Below the pieces are notes generated by a model that was not told the DNA's origin, searched no databases, and was given only the letters and a program-made list of their open reading frames with translations. A stretch of DNA of 64,000 bases from contig JANQQE010000024.1 of NCBI GenBank assembly GCA_028285105.1, positions 186,001 to 250,000 on the forward strand, written 5' to 3'. The translations under genes and the position numbers were made by a program. Source of the stretch: Alphaproteobacteria bacterium (lineage in GTDB: Bacteria; Planctomycetota; Phycisphaerae; UBA1845). This document shows, piece after piece, positions 18,000 to 25,940 of this stretch; position 1 is the first letter of the stretch, and every line of letters begins with the position of its first letter.

Positions 18000-19371
18000 C
18001 GCCGTCCAAGCAAGTGCATCAAGAACGCAATTGCGCGAGGCATTCTCTAATATCCCGTGCGACCGCACCGTTGACGTGGTGGTTGTGGGAGGCGGGCCAG
18101 CCGGTTGTGCAGCAGCCATCGCTTCGGCGCGCGAAGGTGCCAAGACATTGTTGGTAGAGCGATTCGCGGCACTCGGGGGAATGGGAACCATCGCACTTGT
18201 ACCCGCGTTCTGCCCATTTTCAGATGGCATTCAACCTGTTGTTCGTGGAATCGGCATGCGCGTCCTCGAAGCGATGAAAGCGCACATGCCCCTCGTGGAA
18301 GAAGACGCTTTGGACTGGGTACCGATTGATGCCGAGCGCCTCAAAATCGTCTACGACGAGTGTGTAAACGAATCCGGAGCCGATGTTCTTTTCCTGACGC
18401 ATTTCATTGATACGCTCGTCGATCCTGACGGTCGCGTGCAGTCGATTATCGTGCATAACAAATCCGGTCTGCAACGCATCGATGCGAAGATCATCGTCGA
18501 TTGCACTGGCGATGCCGATGTTGCGGTTGCTGCCGGAGCATCTTATGAGATTGGCGATGTCGATACGCACGAGATGCAGCCGTGTACCATGTGCTTTGTG
18601 CTGGCCGGGATCGATTGCCAACGATTGCGCGAGTTCCTATACAAAGACAATGCTCGCAATCTCCTTTTGAAGGACTCGATCGCGGCGGCCAAGGCTGCTG
18701 GCGATTTGAACATTGTGGAAGAAGCCGCCAATCTTGCGATTCAATCGTCAAGCACGATCGGCTTGAATTTCAGTCACGTATTCGATGTCGATGCAACCAA
18801 CGCCCAGAGTTTGTCCGATGCACACCTCGAAGGTCGCAAACTCATTGGGCACTTGACGGAGTTCATCAGGAAGTATTGCGCCGGTTGTGAGAACGCGATT
18901 CTCGTCAACAGCGGTGTCCAGATTGGCGTTCGCGAAACGCGCAGAGTCATCGGCGAGTATGTATTGACTTTGGACGACTACCTCGCGCGAAGAACGTTTG
19001 AAGACGAAATCGCGCGCAACAGTTACTACATCGATGTCCACCTTTCAAAGAAGTCGTGGGAGCGTGCTGCCGGCGAAACCATTGATTGGGATGCCCAGAC
19101 GCATCGATATGCTCCGGGAGAATCACACGGAATTCCCTATCGCTGCCTCATCCCGCATCCATTGAAAAATCTTCTGGTCGCCGGGCGATGCCTCAGCACG
19201 GATCGTCCCGTACAAGGTTCGACAAGAGTGATGCCGGTGTGCCTTGCAACCGGAGAAGCTGCTGGAATGGCGGCTGCAATGACGACACAGCAACCCGTTG
19301 GAGATGTCCGCAAGGTGGACGTCAACTCATTGCGAAACGCGCTGCGGGCATATGGCCAATTTCTGCCATAA
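17986..19371 (+). CDS. FAD-dependent oxidoreductase (FAD_oxidored family)
   Basis: 461 residues. The dinucleotide-binding motif GGGPAG is at residues 35-40, followed by the acidic end of the second strand (LLVERFAALGGMG). Further family features are DCTGDADVAVAAGA near residue 172, and a C-terminal segment HPLKNLLVAGRCLSTD...GSTRVMPVCLATGEAAG that closes the FAD site. The family is common in planctomycete and Bacteroidetes sugar loci, where such enzymes are thought to oxidise sugars or their derivatives; the substrate here is unknown. No signal peptide. Coupled to the DUF4434 gene upstream. Confidence 0.88.
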   Translation: MAKHSAVQASASRTQLREAFSNIPCDRTVDVVVVGGGPAGCAAAIASAREGAKTLLVERFAALGGMGTIALVPAFCPFSDGIQPVVRGIGMRVLEAMKAHMPLVEEDALDWVPIDAERLKIVYDECVNESGADVLFLTHFIDTLVDPDGRVQSIIVHNKSGLQRIDAKIIVDCTGDADVAVAAGASYEIGDVDTHEMQPCTMCFVLAGIDCQRLREFLYKDNARNLLLKDSIAAAKAAGDLNIVEEAANLAIQSSSTIGLNFSHVFDVDATNAQSLSDAHLEGRKLIGHLTEFIRKYCAGCENAILVNSGVQIGVRETRRVIGEYVLTLDDYLARRTFEDEIARNSYYIDVHLSKKSWERAAGETIDWDAQTHRYAPGESHGIPYRCLIPHPLKNLLVAGRCLSTDRPVQGSTRVMPVCLATGEAAGMAAAMTTQQPVGDVRKVDVNSLRNALRAYGQFLP

Positions 19372-19795
19372 ATCGATTTCAAGGCAGCGATCGCGCCTGG
19401 GACCAGGTGATACCAACCTGAAACAAGAACAAGTAGACGTAACCTTCTGATGAATAAGAGCTTCCGAATCATCCGCCAAACTTCGAAAACCGGTTGATTT
19501 GCAAAATACCCGATTCGGGATATCCATTGCAAAGCGGTTAATAATTATATAATATATGCCCAATGGCGAATCCCTTTCGCAAGGGTCGGAAGCGCCGTGT
19601 AAGTCTTGTGCATCCGATCATTGAAGCGCGATCCGCCTTCAGTCATGCAGAGAGAAGAGAGAGTGGTTCGAGTTCCAAACGGCTGCTGTTCTGCATTCGT
19701 CCCGTGTCAAGTGGACAGATGTCTTGAGCATGGCAGTCCGAAATTCGTATGCACGTATTGCTCAATTCTTTCATTTGCTGGAGGAGGACATCACC
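19372..19795 (+). promoter_or_regulatory. Long leader and promoter region before PEP-CTERM gene
   Basis: About 420 bp without a gene. TTGCAA at 19527-19532 and TAATAT at 19550-19555 are spaced 17 bp and lie in a very AT-rich block (19542-19557) that resembles the one upstream of the GHL10 gene. A short hairpin (CCCTT-tcgc-AAGGG, 19572-19585) follows the presumed start. This leaves a leader of roughly 230 nt before the ATG at 19796. No known riboswitch was recognised. Confidence 0.45.
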
Positions 19796-20701
19796 ATGAA
19801 GCAAGCACTCTCGATTTTCGTCGTGTTGGCATTGGCGAGCACGACACACGCCACGCTCATTGCGGCGGACAGTTACGTCAACGGCGGTCCAAGTGATTAC
19901 ACCGTTGGCGGTCTGAACGGTCAGAATCCATCCATTACCCCGGGTTGGACCGAGGGCAACGCCTGGTCGGTTGGTAGCGCCAACCTTCAGGCGGACAACA
20001 TTACCCTAACCAATGGCGCACTGACACACCCCACTGGCGGTAAAGGCAAATACATTGCCAGCAGTTTCGACTTCTTCCGCGCGGGACATCACAAGATTGA
20101 CGCATACACACCGGTCAATACCTATTACATGAGCTTTCTCGTCAATCCGGGTAGTTCATTTTTGGGTTCAGGAAGTCGCGAACACTCCGTTGTCGGATTC
20201 ACCAACTTCTGGGGCGGAAAGAACGAATTCGAAAATGCCCCAGCCGCAGCTTCTGAAGTGTACGGATTGTTCACCGGATTTACCGAAGGGGCAGCCGGCG
20301 AAGCTGACCTGATTATGCGTGCGCGCAACGGTGCGGGAGACCTGGAAGACACGCTCCTGGTTTCCAGCGTCGACAATCGCACGATGCACGTGATGTTCCG
20401 ATTGGACGTCAATGTTGGTGGCGGTTCGGTTGATGAAGTGACTTACTGGGTGAATCCCACGGACATCAGTTCGGAAGCTCAGGCGTCCGCAACGTCGGAA
20501 GCAACCGGATTGGTCAACACGTTTGCGATGGATACAAATTCCCGCATCGATCGCAAATGGGTCGTGGTCAATGACTATGCTCGTACGTTCTTCTGGGACG
20601 AGACGCGCCTTGGCACGACTTTTGGTGCAGTCGCACCCGAGCCGACGACCCTCGGTCTGCTGGCCATCGGTGGTTTGGCCGTATTGCGGCGACGCAGCTA
20701 A
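19796..20701 (+). CDS. PEP-CTERM anchored exported protein
   Basis: About 301 residues. The ATG at 19796 has GGAGGAGG upstream and begins a signal peptide (MKQALSIFVVLALASTTHA). The middle is a beta-rich, Gly/Asn/Thr-rich domain with no recognised catalytic motif. The last ~23 residues are a textbook PEP-CTERM signal: PEPTTLGLLAIGGLAVL then RRRS. Known: such tails are processed by an exosortase for surface attachment; no exosortase gene lies in the window. A prepilin-like and a dockerin protein follow on the same strand. Confidence 0.9.
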   Translation: MKQALSIFVVLALASTTHATLIAADSYVNGGPSDYTVGGLNGQNPSITPGWTEGNAWSVGSANLQADNITLTNGALTHPTGGKGKYIASSFDFFRAGHHKIDAYTPVNTYYMSFLVNPGSSFLGSGSREHSVVGFTNFWGGKNEFENAPAAASEVYGLFTGFTEGAAGEADLIMRARNGAGDLEDTLLVSSVDNRTMHVMFRLDVNVGGGSVDEVTYWVNPTDISSEAQASATSEATGLVNTFAMDTNSRIDRKWVVVNDYARTFFWDETRLGTTFGAVAPEPTTLGLLAIGGLAVLRRRS

Positions 20702-20731
20702 CCAGAATCGATCGAAACACGGTTCGCGTTT

Positions 20732-20776
20732 CGTCCCGGACGACCCAACGATCCGGGACGAGGCGCTCGGTGTTTT
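20732..20776 (+). terminator. Hairpin after PEP-CTERM gene
   Basis: CGTCCCGGA (20732-20740) pairs perfectly with TCCGGGACG (20752-20760). A short T-run follows about 12 nt later, so it is a weak terminator or attenuator before the prepilin-like gene. Confidence 0.4.
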
Positions 20777-20832
20777 TGAAGGAGCTTTTCCGCCCTTAGA
20801 GTTCACACCGACGGCCAATGGGAGGCCCCGCC

Positions 20833-21801
20833 ATGAGAGTACGCAAGGCATTCACACTCGTCGAATTGCTTGTGGTCATTTCAATCATCGCTTTGCTGAT
20901 TGCCATTCTGGTGCCATCCTTAAAGAAAGCACGCGATCAAACCAAACGGGTCGTCTGCTCTGCAAACCTTCGCAGTATTGGCCAAGCGATGCTGACCTAC
21001 GCCGTCGAGAACAACGATACGGTGCCTCCTCATCAAGGTGCAGAACCCAGTTACGTTTACATTCGCGGATCGACGCTCATCGATGCCCCCGGAAAGGAAT
21101 GGCATCTCGGCGAGTTGTTGATGAAGCAGATGAACATGGATCCCCTCAAGCGTGGAACCGACGACCAGTCCGGTACACGCAAATTCTCGGATGCGGAGAT
21201 GCGAAGAAGCGCCAGCGCAGGCGAGGTTTTTTACTGCCCTGCAACCGGGAACGGAAAGAACCTGAATCCGAATTTTCCGACGTGGGGTTTTCCGACGAGT
21301 TTTGGTTCGATTATGGACTATGCCCACATCTGGAATTACGTCGGGGCTGAGACGAGGGTCATTAACGGTGTGGTCATTCCAGTGACCGCCAATCCCGCGT
21401 ACATTGTTCTGGACGATCAGCAGCAAGCACTCCTTCAAGACGGCAAACCCAACAACCAGGCGCTTTACCGGCTGCCGCACAACGTATCGCAACGAAACTT
21501 TCGCCGGCTACCCAATAGCGGACCGGCGTCGGAGGTACCGTTGTTTGCAGAATACGTCACCAGTTTTTTCCGAACGCAACAACAATATGCAACCGATTAC
21601 CCTGCCGGAGATGTAGAGGCACAGGGAGGGAACCACCGGTCAACCGGACGATCAAGCGGTTCGGGCGTACCGGTTCTGGGAGGCAATTATTCGTACGTCG
21701 ATGGTCATGTCGAATGGCGGACACCCGCCAATACCAAACCCCGACTGATTATCAACAAGGTATTTACGGGAGGGACCAACCGGCCCACCTATTGGTGGTA
21801 A
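20833..21801 (+). CDS. Type II secretion/prepilin-like protein with DGH tail motif
   Basis: About 322 residues. The ATG at 20833 follows GGAGG by 8 nt; an upstream in-frame start at 20818 is not needed. The N-terminus is a type IV prepilin signal: MRVRKA then [24 protein letters not shown], with Ala instead of Gly at the processing site and Glu at +5. The body carries NLRSIGQAMLTYAVEN, usual in the planctomycete pseudopilin/DUF1559 group, and near the end NYSYVDGHVEW, the H-x9-DG type motif. Known: such proteins are very numerous in planctomycetes and of uncertain function. It is flanked by two other exported proteins. Confidence 0.85.
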   Translation: MRVRKAFTLVELLVVISIIALLIAILVPSLKKARDQTKRVVCSANLRSIGQAMLTYAVENNDTVPPHQGAEPSYVYIRGSTLIDAPGKEWHLGELLMKQMNMDPLKRGTDDQSGTRKFSDAEMRRSASAGEVFYCPATGNGKNLNPNFPTWGFPTSFGSIMDYAHIWNYVGAETRVINGVVIPVTANPAYIVLDDQQQALLQDGKPNNQALYRLPHNVSQRNFRRLPNSGPASEVPLFAEYVTSFFRTQQQYATDYPAGDVEAQGGNHRSTGRSSGSGVPVLGGNYSYVDGHVEWRTPANTKPRLIINKVFTGGTNRPTYWW

Positions 21802-21956
21802 CGTCCTATGGGTGTTAGCGCCTTATGGGGAGGGAAACGGAGCAGCCTTTCTAAAGACCGCACCAATGTTGTCGCCGTCGGTATTCGATCCGGCAATTTC
21901 GATATAGCAGTTAAGTGCGGCGGAGTATCAGAAACAAACGCAAAGGAGCGAAGGAA

Positions 21957-24539
21957 ATGAAGCGATTCCCGATCATGATTCTCATTGCCGCCGGGGCGAC
22001 ATGCTTTGCCCAACCGACAGCGGCTGATCAACCATTTGTTTTGGTCAACGTGGTCGATTTGTTCGACATGAATGGTTTGCAAGTGACGGTAGAGGCGACG
22101 GGCGACTGTAATACGCAACCGTCGAACATTCCGCTGGCATTGAATGAGTTGCGGATTGGCACGAACCCTTCGGTTGTGGCGACCGACGGCACGCGCGTGT
22201 GGATCGGCGGTTACTATGGCGGCAACAGTTTCCTTTCGGGGTCACCGGCCTGCGAGGATTCCTGGTATGCATCGGTGGGAATCGCAGAATTGCCAGACAT
22301 TACTGATCCGCAATCGTTCCCCCTCAATTTCATTCGATATGGGGGCACCTTCCAACAGGGCACAGGTATCGCGACGACGGCATGGTTCAGCGGGCTCGAT
22401 TACGACGAAGCCACCGACTCATTGTACGCTGCGTTCGACGAAGCGCTTGAAATCAACCCCATCCTGTTGCCACCTGGACAGACGCATGAAAACAGCTTCA
22501 TCGCTAAGGTGGATATCAACACGAACAGCGTGACATTCGGCGACTTCATCTGGAAAGTGAACGATCCACTCGGAGGCGCACAGCGAATCGAGGGTGGCGT
22601 CCGTGTCGATCCATTGGACCCCAACACGTTGAGTTCGATGTACGTCGGATCAGGGCGCATCTGGTTTTTGGATTCCAGCAATGGAGCGTTTCTTGACAAT
22701 CCGGTGATTTTCAGTCCGGAACAGCTTCCTGGCGTCCCGGCATCGACTGCGTATTTGCAGCACACATACGATCCGAATTCGGGCGATTACTACGCGCGGT
22801 TGCGGAACGCCATTAAACGAATTCCGCGAGATACGTCGACTCAGATTTCTCCATTCGATTTCCAGGGGTATCAGATACTCGCCGGAGACAACGGCACCGT
22901 TGACACCACCGCAGAAGGCGACGACGACCAGTTGCAGCCCTTTGGTACCGGAGGACTTTCGGCAAGTACGCCGATCATTCGCAAAGGCGCTAACGGAATC
23001 ATCGATACCGTTCCGCTGGGCGACGATGTGATCAGCGCGACGGCGGCAGTGAACTGGCACGGCGATCCACTGGATTGGCCTTTCGCAAGTCCGACACAGG
23101 GGCAAGGCATTGCGTTTATCGACTCGTCGAATCTGGTTGCTCTCGATGAAGACCTGATCATCGCGACAAGCCGCGGAAACTTCGGCGGTGGTATGGAATC
23201 CGACATTCGTTTCATCGATACGAACGGTGTATTGTTCGATGAATTGCTGCTTCCGTGCGTGCCCGAATCGCTTCCCGACGTGGTCCCCGCATTGAATCAG
23301 ACCGCGTTTTACGACGTCGATTATCACGCACCATCGGGAACGCTCGTCGTACTGGAGTTCGAGCGCCGACGCCTCTACGTTTACCGTGCGCAGACCACAA
23401 CCAGCAGCAAACCGTTCCTCTTCGACCACGATCGCGACGGCGATCTCGACCTCGTCGATCTCTGGCAATTCCAGCGGTGTTTCACTGGTTCCGAATTCTT
23501 ACAGGAAGAAGAACTCATATTTAACTGCCAGTATTTCACCATCGACGAAGACTGTGACGTTGATATTGACGACTGGACGCAGTTCGCACCAGAACTTGAC
23601 GCGGGCGGAGGTCCCGTTCCCACACCGCCCGATGCACCGAGCGTCAATAGTCCGGTTGAGGATGGCTCGACGACGGTCACCCTTAGCGATGTAGACGCCG
23701 GAATCGATCAGGTGCGCGTGTACGTCAATAACGGACTCGTCGCCACCGTGAACAGTCCAACGGTCGTCGGGAATACAACCGACGTGACCGTGCCTGCCCT
23801 GTCGCTGTTCGACAATGTTACGGCTGACCAGACCGACGGCATCGGTACCAGCCCGCTTTCAGACGGGCTTGAGGTTGGCAACGGAAATGGCGACGTATTC
23901 ATCTCGCTCGGCATTCGCGAATCCGGCGATCTGGGGATGTTGGGATCTAATGGAACGAGCAGCGGTGATTTCGAGTGGGTCGGCGCAAACACCAATGGTG
24001 CCGGCGGTTCGCCTCAAGGTCTTGCGTTGTCGCCGTCAGCCGGGTGGCAGACGATCGAATTCGACCCTGCAACCGATCCCATCAGTCCATTCTTTTCGTT
24101 GGGTGACGGGCAGATCACGGAGACTCGCGGAATTCTGGAATCCATCGCACTGACCGTCGATGCACAATCGCCGGGTCGAAGTAGCGGTGCGTACACGTTG
24201 TATGTTGATAACGTGATCAACGTGGGTGCCGGTCCGGGCAGCTCGGACGTCGTGATTACCGATTTCGAATCATTTGCATTGGGTGACGAGGTCCTTTTCC
24301 AGGAACCGACATTCTCCGGCTCGACGGTTGGCAACCTCGCCGCTCCGCTGAGTGTGAGTGAAGTGACGTCGGATCAAGCCAACGGCGGAACGAACTCGGC
24401 AGTTCTGCAATGGTTTTTCAATGACACGTCTGCCTCTCGTTGGGTGCGCGTGACGACATTTGCTGCGAACAACAAGGAACTGCCGATCATCGACCTGACC
24501 CAACCCATTCGGATGGATGTGTTGCTCCAGACCCCTTGA
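21957..24539 (+). CDS. Exported protein with beta-propeller-like and dockerin-like regions
   Basis: About 860 residues. The ATG at 21957 has AAGGAG and AAGGAA upstream and opens a signal peptide (MKRFPIMILIAAGATCFAQPTAA). Residues ~30-480 contain repeated short strands with VWIGGYYGG, SLYAAFDEAL and SMYVGSGRIWFLD, suggesting a propeller. Residues ~485-545 hold Asp-rich calcium loops (DHDRDGDLDLVDLWQF; DEDCDVDIDDW), dockerin type I-like. The C-terminal ~300 residues are beta-sandwich-like (VYVNNGLVATV; GRSSGAYTLYVDNV) and may be a carbohydrate-binding or adhesion module. No enzyme motif was recognised. Third of three adjacent exported-protein genes. Confidence 0.8.
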   Translation: MKRFPIMILIAAGATCFAQPTAADQPFVLVNVVDLFDMNGLQVTVEATGDCNTQPSNIPLALNELRIGTNPSVVATDGTRVWIGGYYGGNSFLSGSPACEDSWYASVGIAELPDITDPQSFPLNFIRYGGTFQQGTGIATTAWFSGLDYDEATDSLYAAFDEALEINPILLPPGQTHENSFIAKVDINTNSVTFGDFIWKVNDPLGGAQRIEGGVRVDPLDPNTLSSMYVGSGRIWFLDSSNGAFLDNPVIFSPEQLPGVPASTAYLQHTYDPNSGDYYARLRNAIKRIPRDTSTQISPFDFQGYQILAGDNGTVDTTAEGDDDQLQPFGTGGLSASTPIIRKGANGIIDTVPLGDDVISATAAVNWHGDPLDWPFASPTQGQGIAFIDSSNLVALDEDLIIATSRGNFGGGMESDIRFIDTNGVLFDELLLPCVPESLPDVVPALNQTAFYDVDYHAPSGTLVVLEFERRRLYVYRAQTTTSSKPFLFDHDRDGDLDLVDLWQFQRCFTGSEFLQEEELIFNCQYFTIDEDCDVDIDDWTQFAPELDAGGGPVPTPPDAPSVNSPVEDGSTTVTLSDVDAGIDQVRVYVNNGLVATVNSPTVVGNTTDVTVPALSLFDNVTADQTDGIGTSPLSDGLEVGNGNGDVFISLGIRESGDLGMLGSNGTSSGDFEWVGANTNGAGGSPQGLALSPSAGWQTIEFDPATDPISPFFSLGDGQITETRGILESIALTVDAQSPGRSSGAYTLYVDNVINVGAGPGSSDVVITDFESFALGDEVLFQEPTFSGSTVGNLAAPLSVSEVTSDQANGGTNSAVLQWFFNDTSASRWVRVTTFAANNKELPIIDLTQPIRMDVLLQTP

Positions 24540-24720
24540 CCGGTCTGAGCATGATGCGCAAACCCAATGCCGAGACGTGTGACAACCGCTGGCTCTTTGG
24601 ATGGCATCTGTAAATGTCGTTGCGGAGGCGCGGATTAGCTGGTATTGCTTGAACTGACGACATGCGGAACCTCTCTTTCCAAGCCGAATATGCGGCTTTG
24701 ATTTGGCGGGGGTTCTGAAC

Positions 24721-24775
24721 TACGAACGGAAATTCTGGGCTATGAACGGAAATTCTGGGCCATAAACGGAAAAAA
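24721..24775. repeat. Tandem 20-bp direct repeats in front of the GntR/LacI-type gene
   Basis: Units 24721-24740 and 24741-24760 are nearly identical (GAACGGAAATTCTGGGC core), and a third partial unit at 24761-24775 keeps AAACGGAAA. The array ends 2 bp before the regulator ATG. Position and periodicity suggest an autoregulatory operator; binding is inferred, not shown. A small AAGCCG/CGGCTT hairpin lies just upstream (24681-24698). Confidence 0.7.
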
Positions 24776-24777
24776 GG

Positions 24778-25884
24778 ATGACCCTTCCTTCAATAGACAA
24801 AGCCGATCCCACACCAAGGTATCTGCAAGCCGAGCAGATTCTGTTGGCGGCGATTAGTTCCGGGACCCTTCGTCCGGGCAGCAAGATACCGGCGACGCCT
24901 GAGATTGCGGCGTTGATCAAGGTCAGCTTGATTACTGCGCACAAAGCCTTGGAGCGTCTTGTCGAAGCCGGATTGCTACGCCGCGAGGTCGGTCGGGGTA
25001 CGTTTGTCTGCGACGATGTGGATGACGCTTTGGCCGCCCGCGCTCGATTATCGATCGGCTTGATGCTCGACGATGCGGTGAATGTCAACGACTACTACCA
25101 TGCATCGATCATCGATGGACTACGCCGGGCCTCGCGATGTGACGATCAGCGCGCCGAATTTTTTTTCAAGGACTGCGCATCTCTTCGCCGAAGCGAGTTC
25201 AAACGAACTTCGGGGATCATCTGCATTCACCCGGCTATTGAGCTTCACGACGAAATCGCACGCATGGCAGAGAGGGTTCCGCTGGTGGTCCTGGGTGGAA
25301 CGCTACCCGAGCGCGAAGTCGCATTTGTGGACTGCGACAACTTCGCCGGTTCGCAACTGGCAATCCGTCATCTGCACGGGTTGGGGCATCGTCGGATTGC
25401 GGTGTTGTCGGGACCGATGAACCTCAGCAATGCCCGCGACCGTACCGAAGGCGCCCTAAAGGAAATGGCCGTTTGCGGGATTCCAATCGATGACGTGACC
25501 AGCATCGTGTTTGAATCGAAAGAAAGCATTGCGCTGGATGCAAAAACGCAAACCCGATTCGTTCAACGTCTCAAGAGCAGCGATCGCCCGACGGCCATTC
25601 TTGCGGGAGGGTTTTATTTGGCACTCAGCGCTTTGCAGACGGTGCGTCAGATGAACCTGTCCGTTCCGGAAGATATTTCAATTGTCGGATTCGATGACCC
25701 GCCATCGGCACCGTTACTGGATCCACCGCTGACCACCGTTCGGCAACCGCTACAGAAGATGGCCGAAGAAGCCTACTTCGCGATTCGACGGGCTGTCGAT
25801 CGTGAAGATATGGAAGCCCCATCACTGGAACTTCCGACCAAATTAATCACCCGCGGTTCGACGGCGCCAATCAAGAATTCGTAA
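24778..25884 (+). CDS. GntR-type transcriptional regulator with LacI-like sugar-binding domain
   Basis: 368 residues. Residues ~12-80 are a GntR winged helix (YLQAEQILLAAISSGTLRPGSKIPATPEIAALI... AHKALERLVEAGLLRREVGRGTFV). Residues ~90-360 are a periplasmic-binding-protein fold as in LacI/AraR regulators (GLGHRRIAVLSGP; LSVPEDISIVGFDDPPSAPLLDPPLTTVRQP). Known for this architecture: sugar-responsive repressors such as AraR. It heads the operon with the GH38, transporter and CBM9-like genes, so it probably controls them in response to a glycan-derived sugar (inference). The 20-bp tandem repeats at its start are the obvious candidate operator. Confidence 0.92.
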   Translation: MTLPSIDKADPTPRYLQAEQILLAAISSGTLRPGSKIPATPEIAALIKVSLITAHKALERLVEAGLLRREVGRGTFVCDDVDDALAARARLSIGLMLDDAVNVNDYYHASIIDGLRRASRCDDQRAEFFFKDCASLRRSEFKRTSGIICIHPAIELHDEIARMAERVPLVVLGGTLPEREVAFVDCDNFAGSQLAIRHLHGLGHRRIAVLSGPMNLSNARDRTEGALKEMAVCGIPIDDVTSIVFESKESIALDAKTQTRFVQRLKSSDRPTAILAGGFYLALSALQTVRQMNLSVPEDISIVGFDDPPSAPLLDPPLTTVRQPLQKMAEEAYFAIRRAVDREDMEAPSLELPTKLITRGSTAPIKNS

Positions 25885-25940
25885 TGTCTTGGATCGTGAG
25901 TGTGCGATAATCGATCTCTTCCAGCGAAACTCAAACGACC

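Noticed and set aside
13327-24539. A cellulosome-like system based on dockerin modules
   Set aside because: Dockerin-like calcium loops are visible, but no cohesin domain or scaffoldin is in the window; such loops are common C-terminal decorations in Phycisphaerae.
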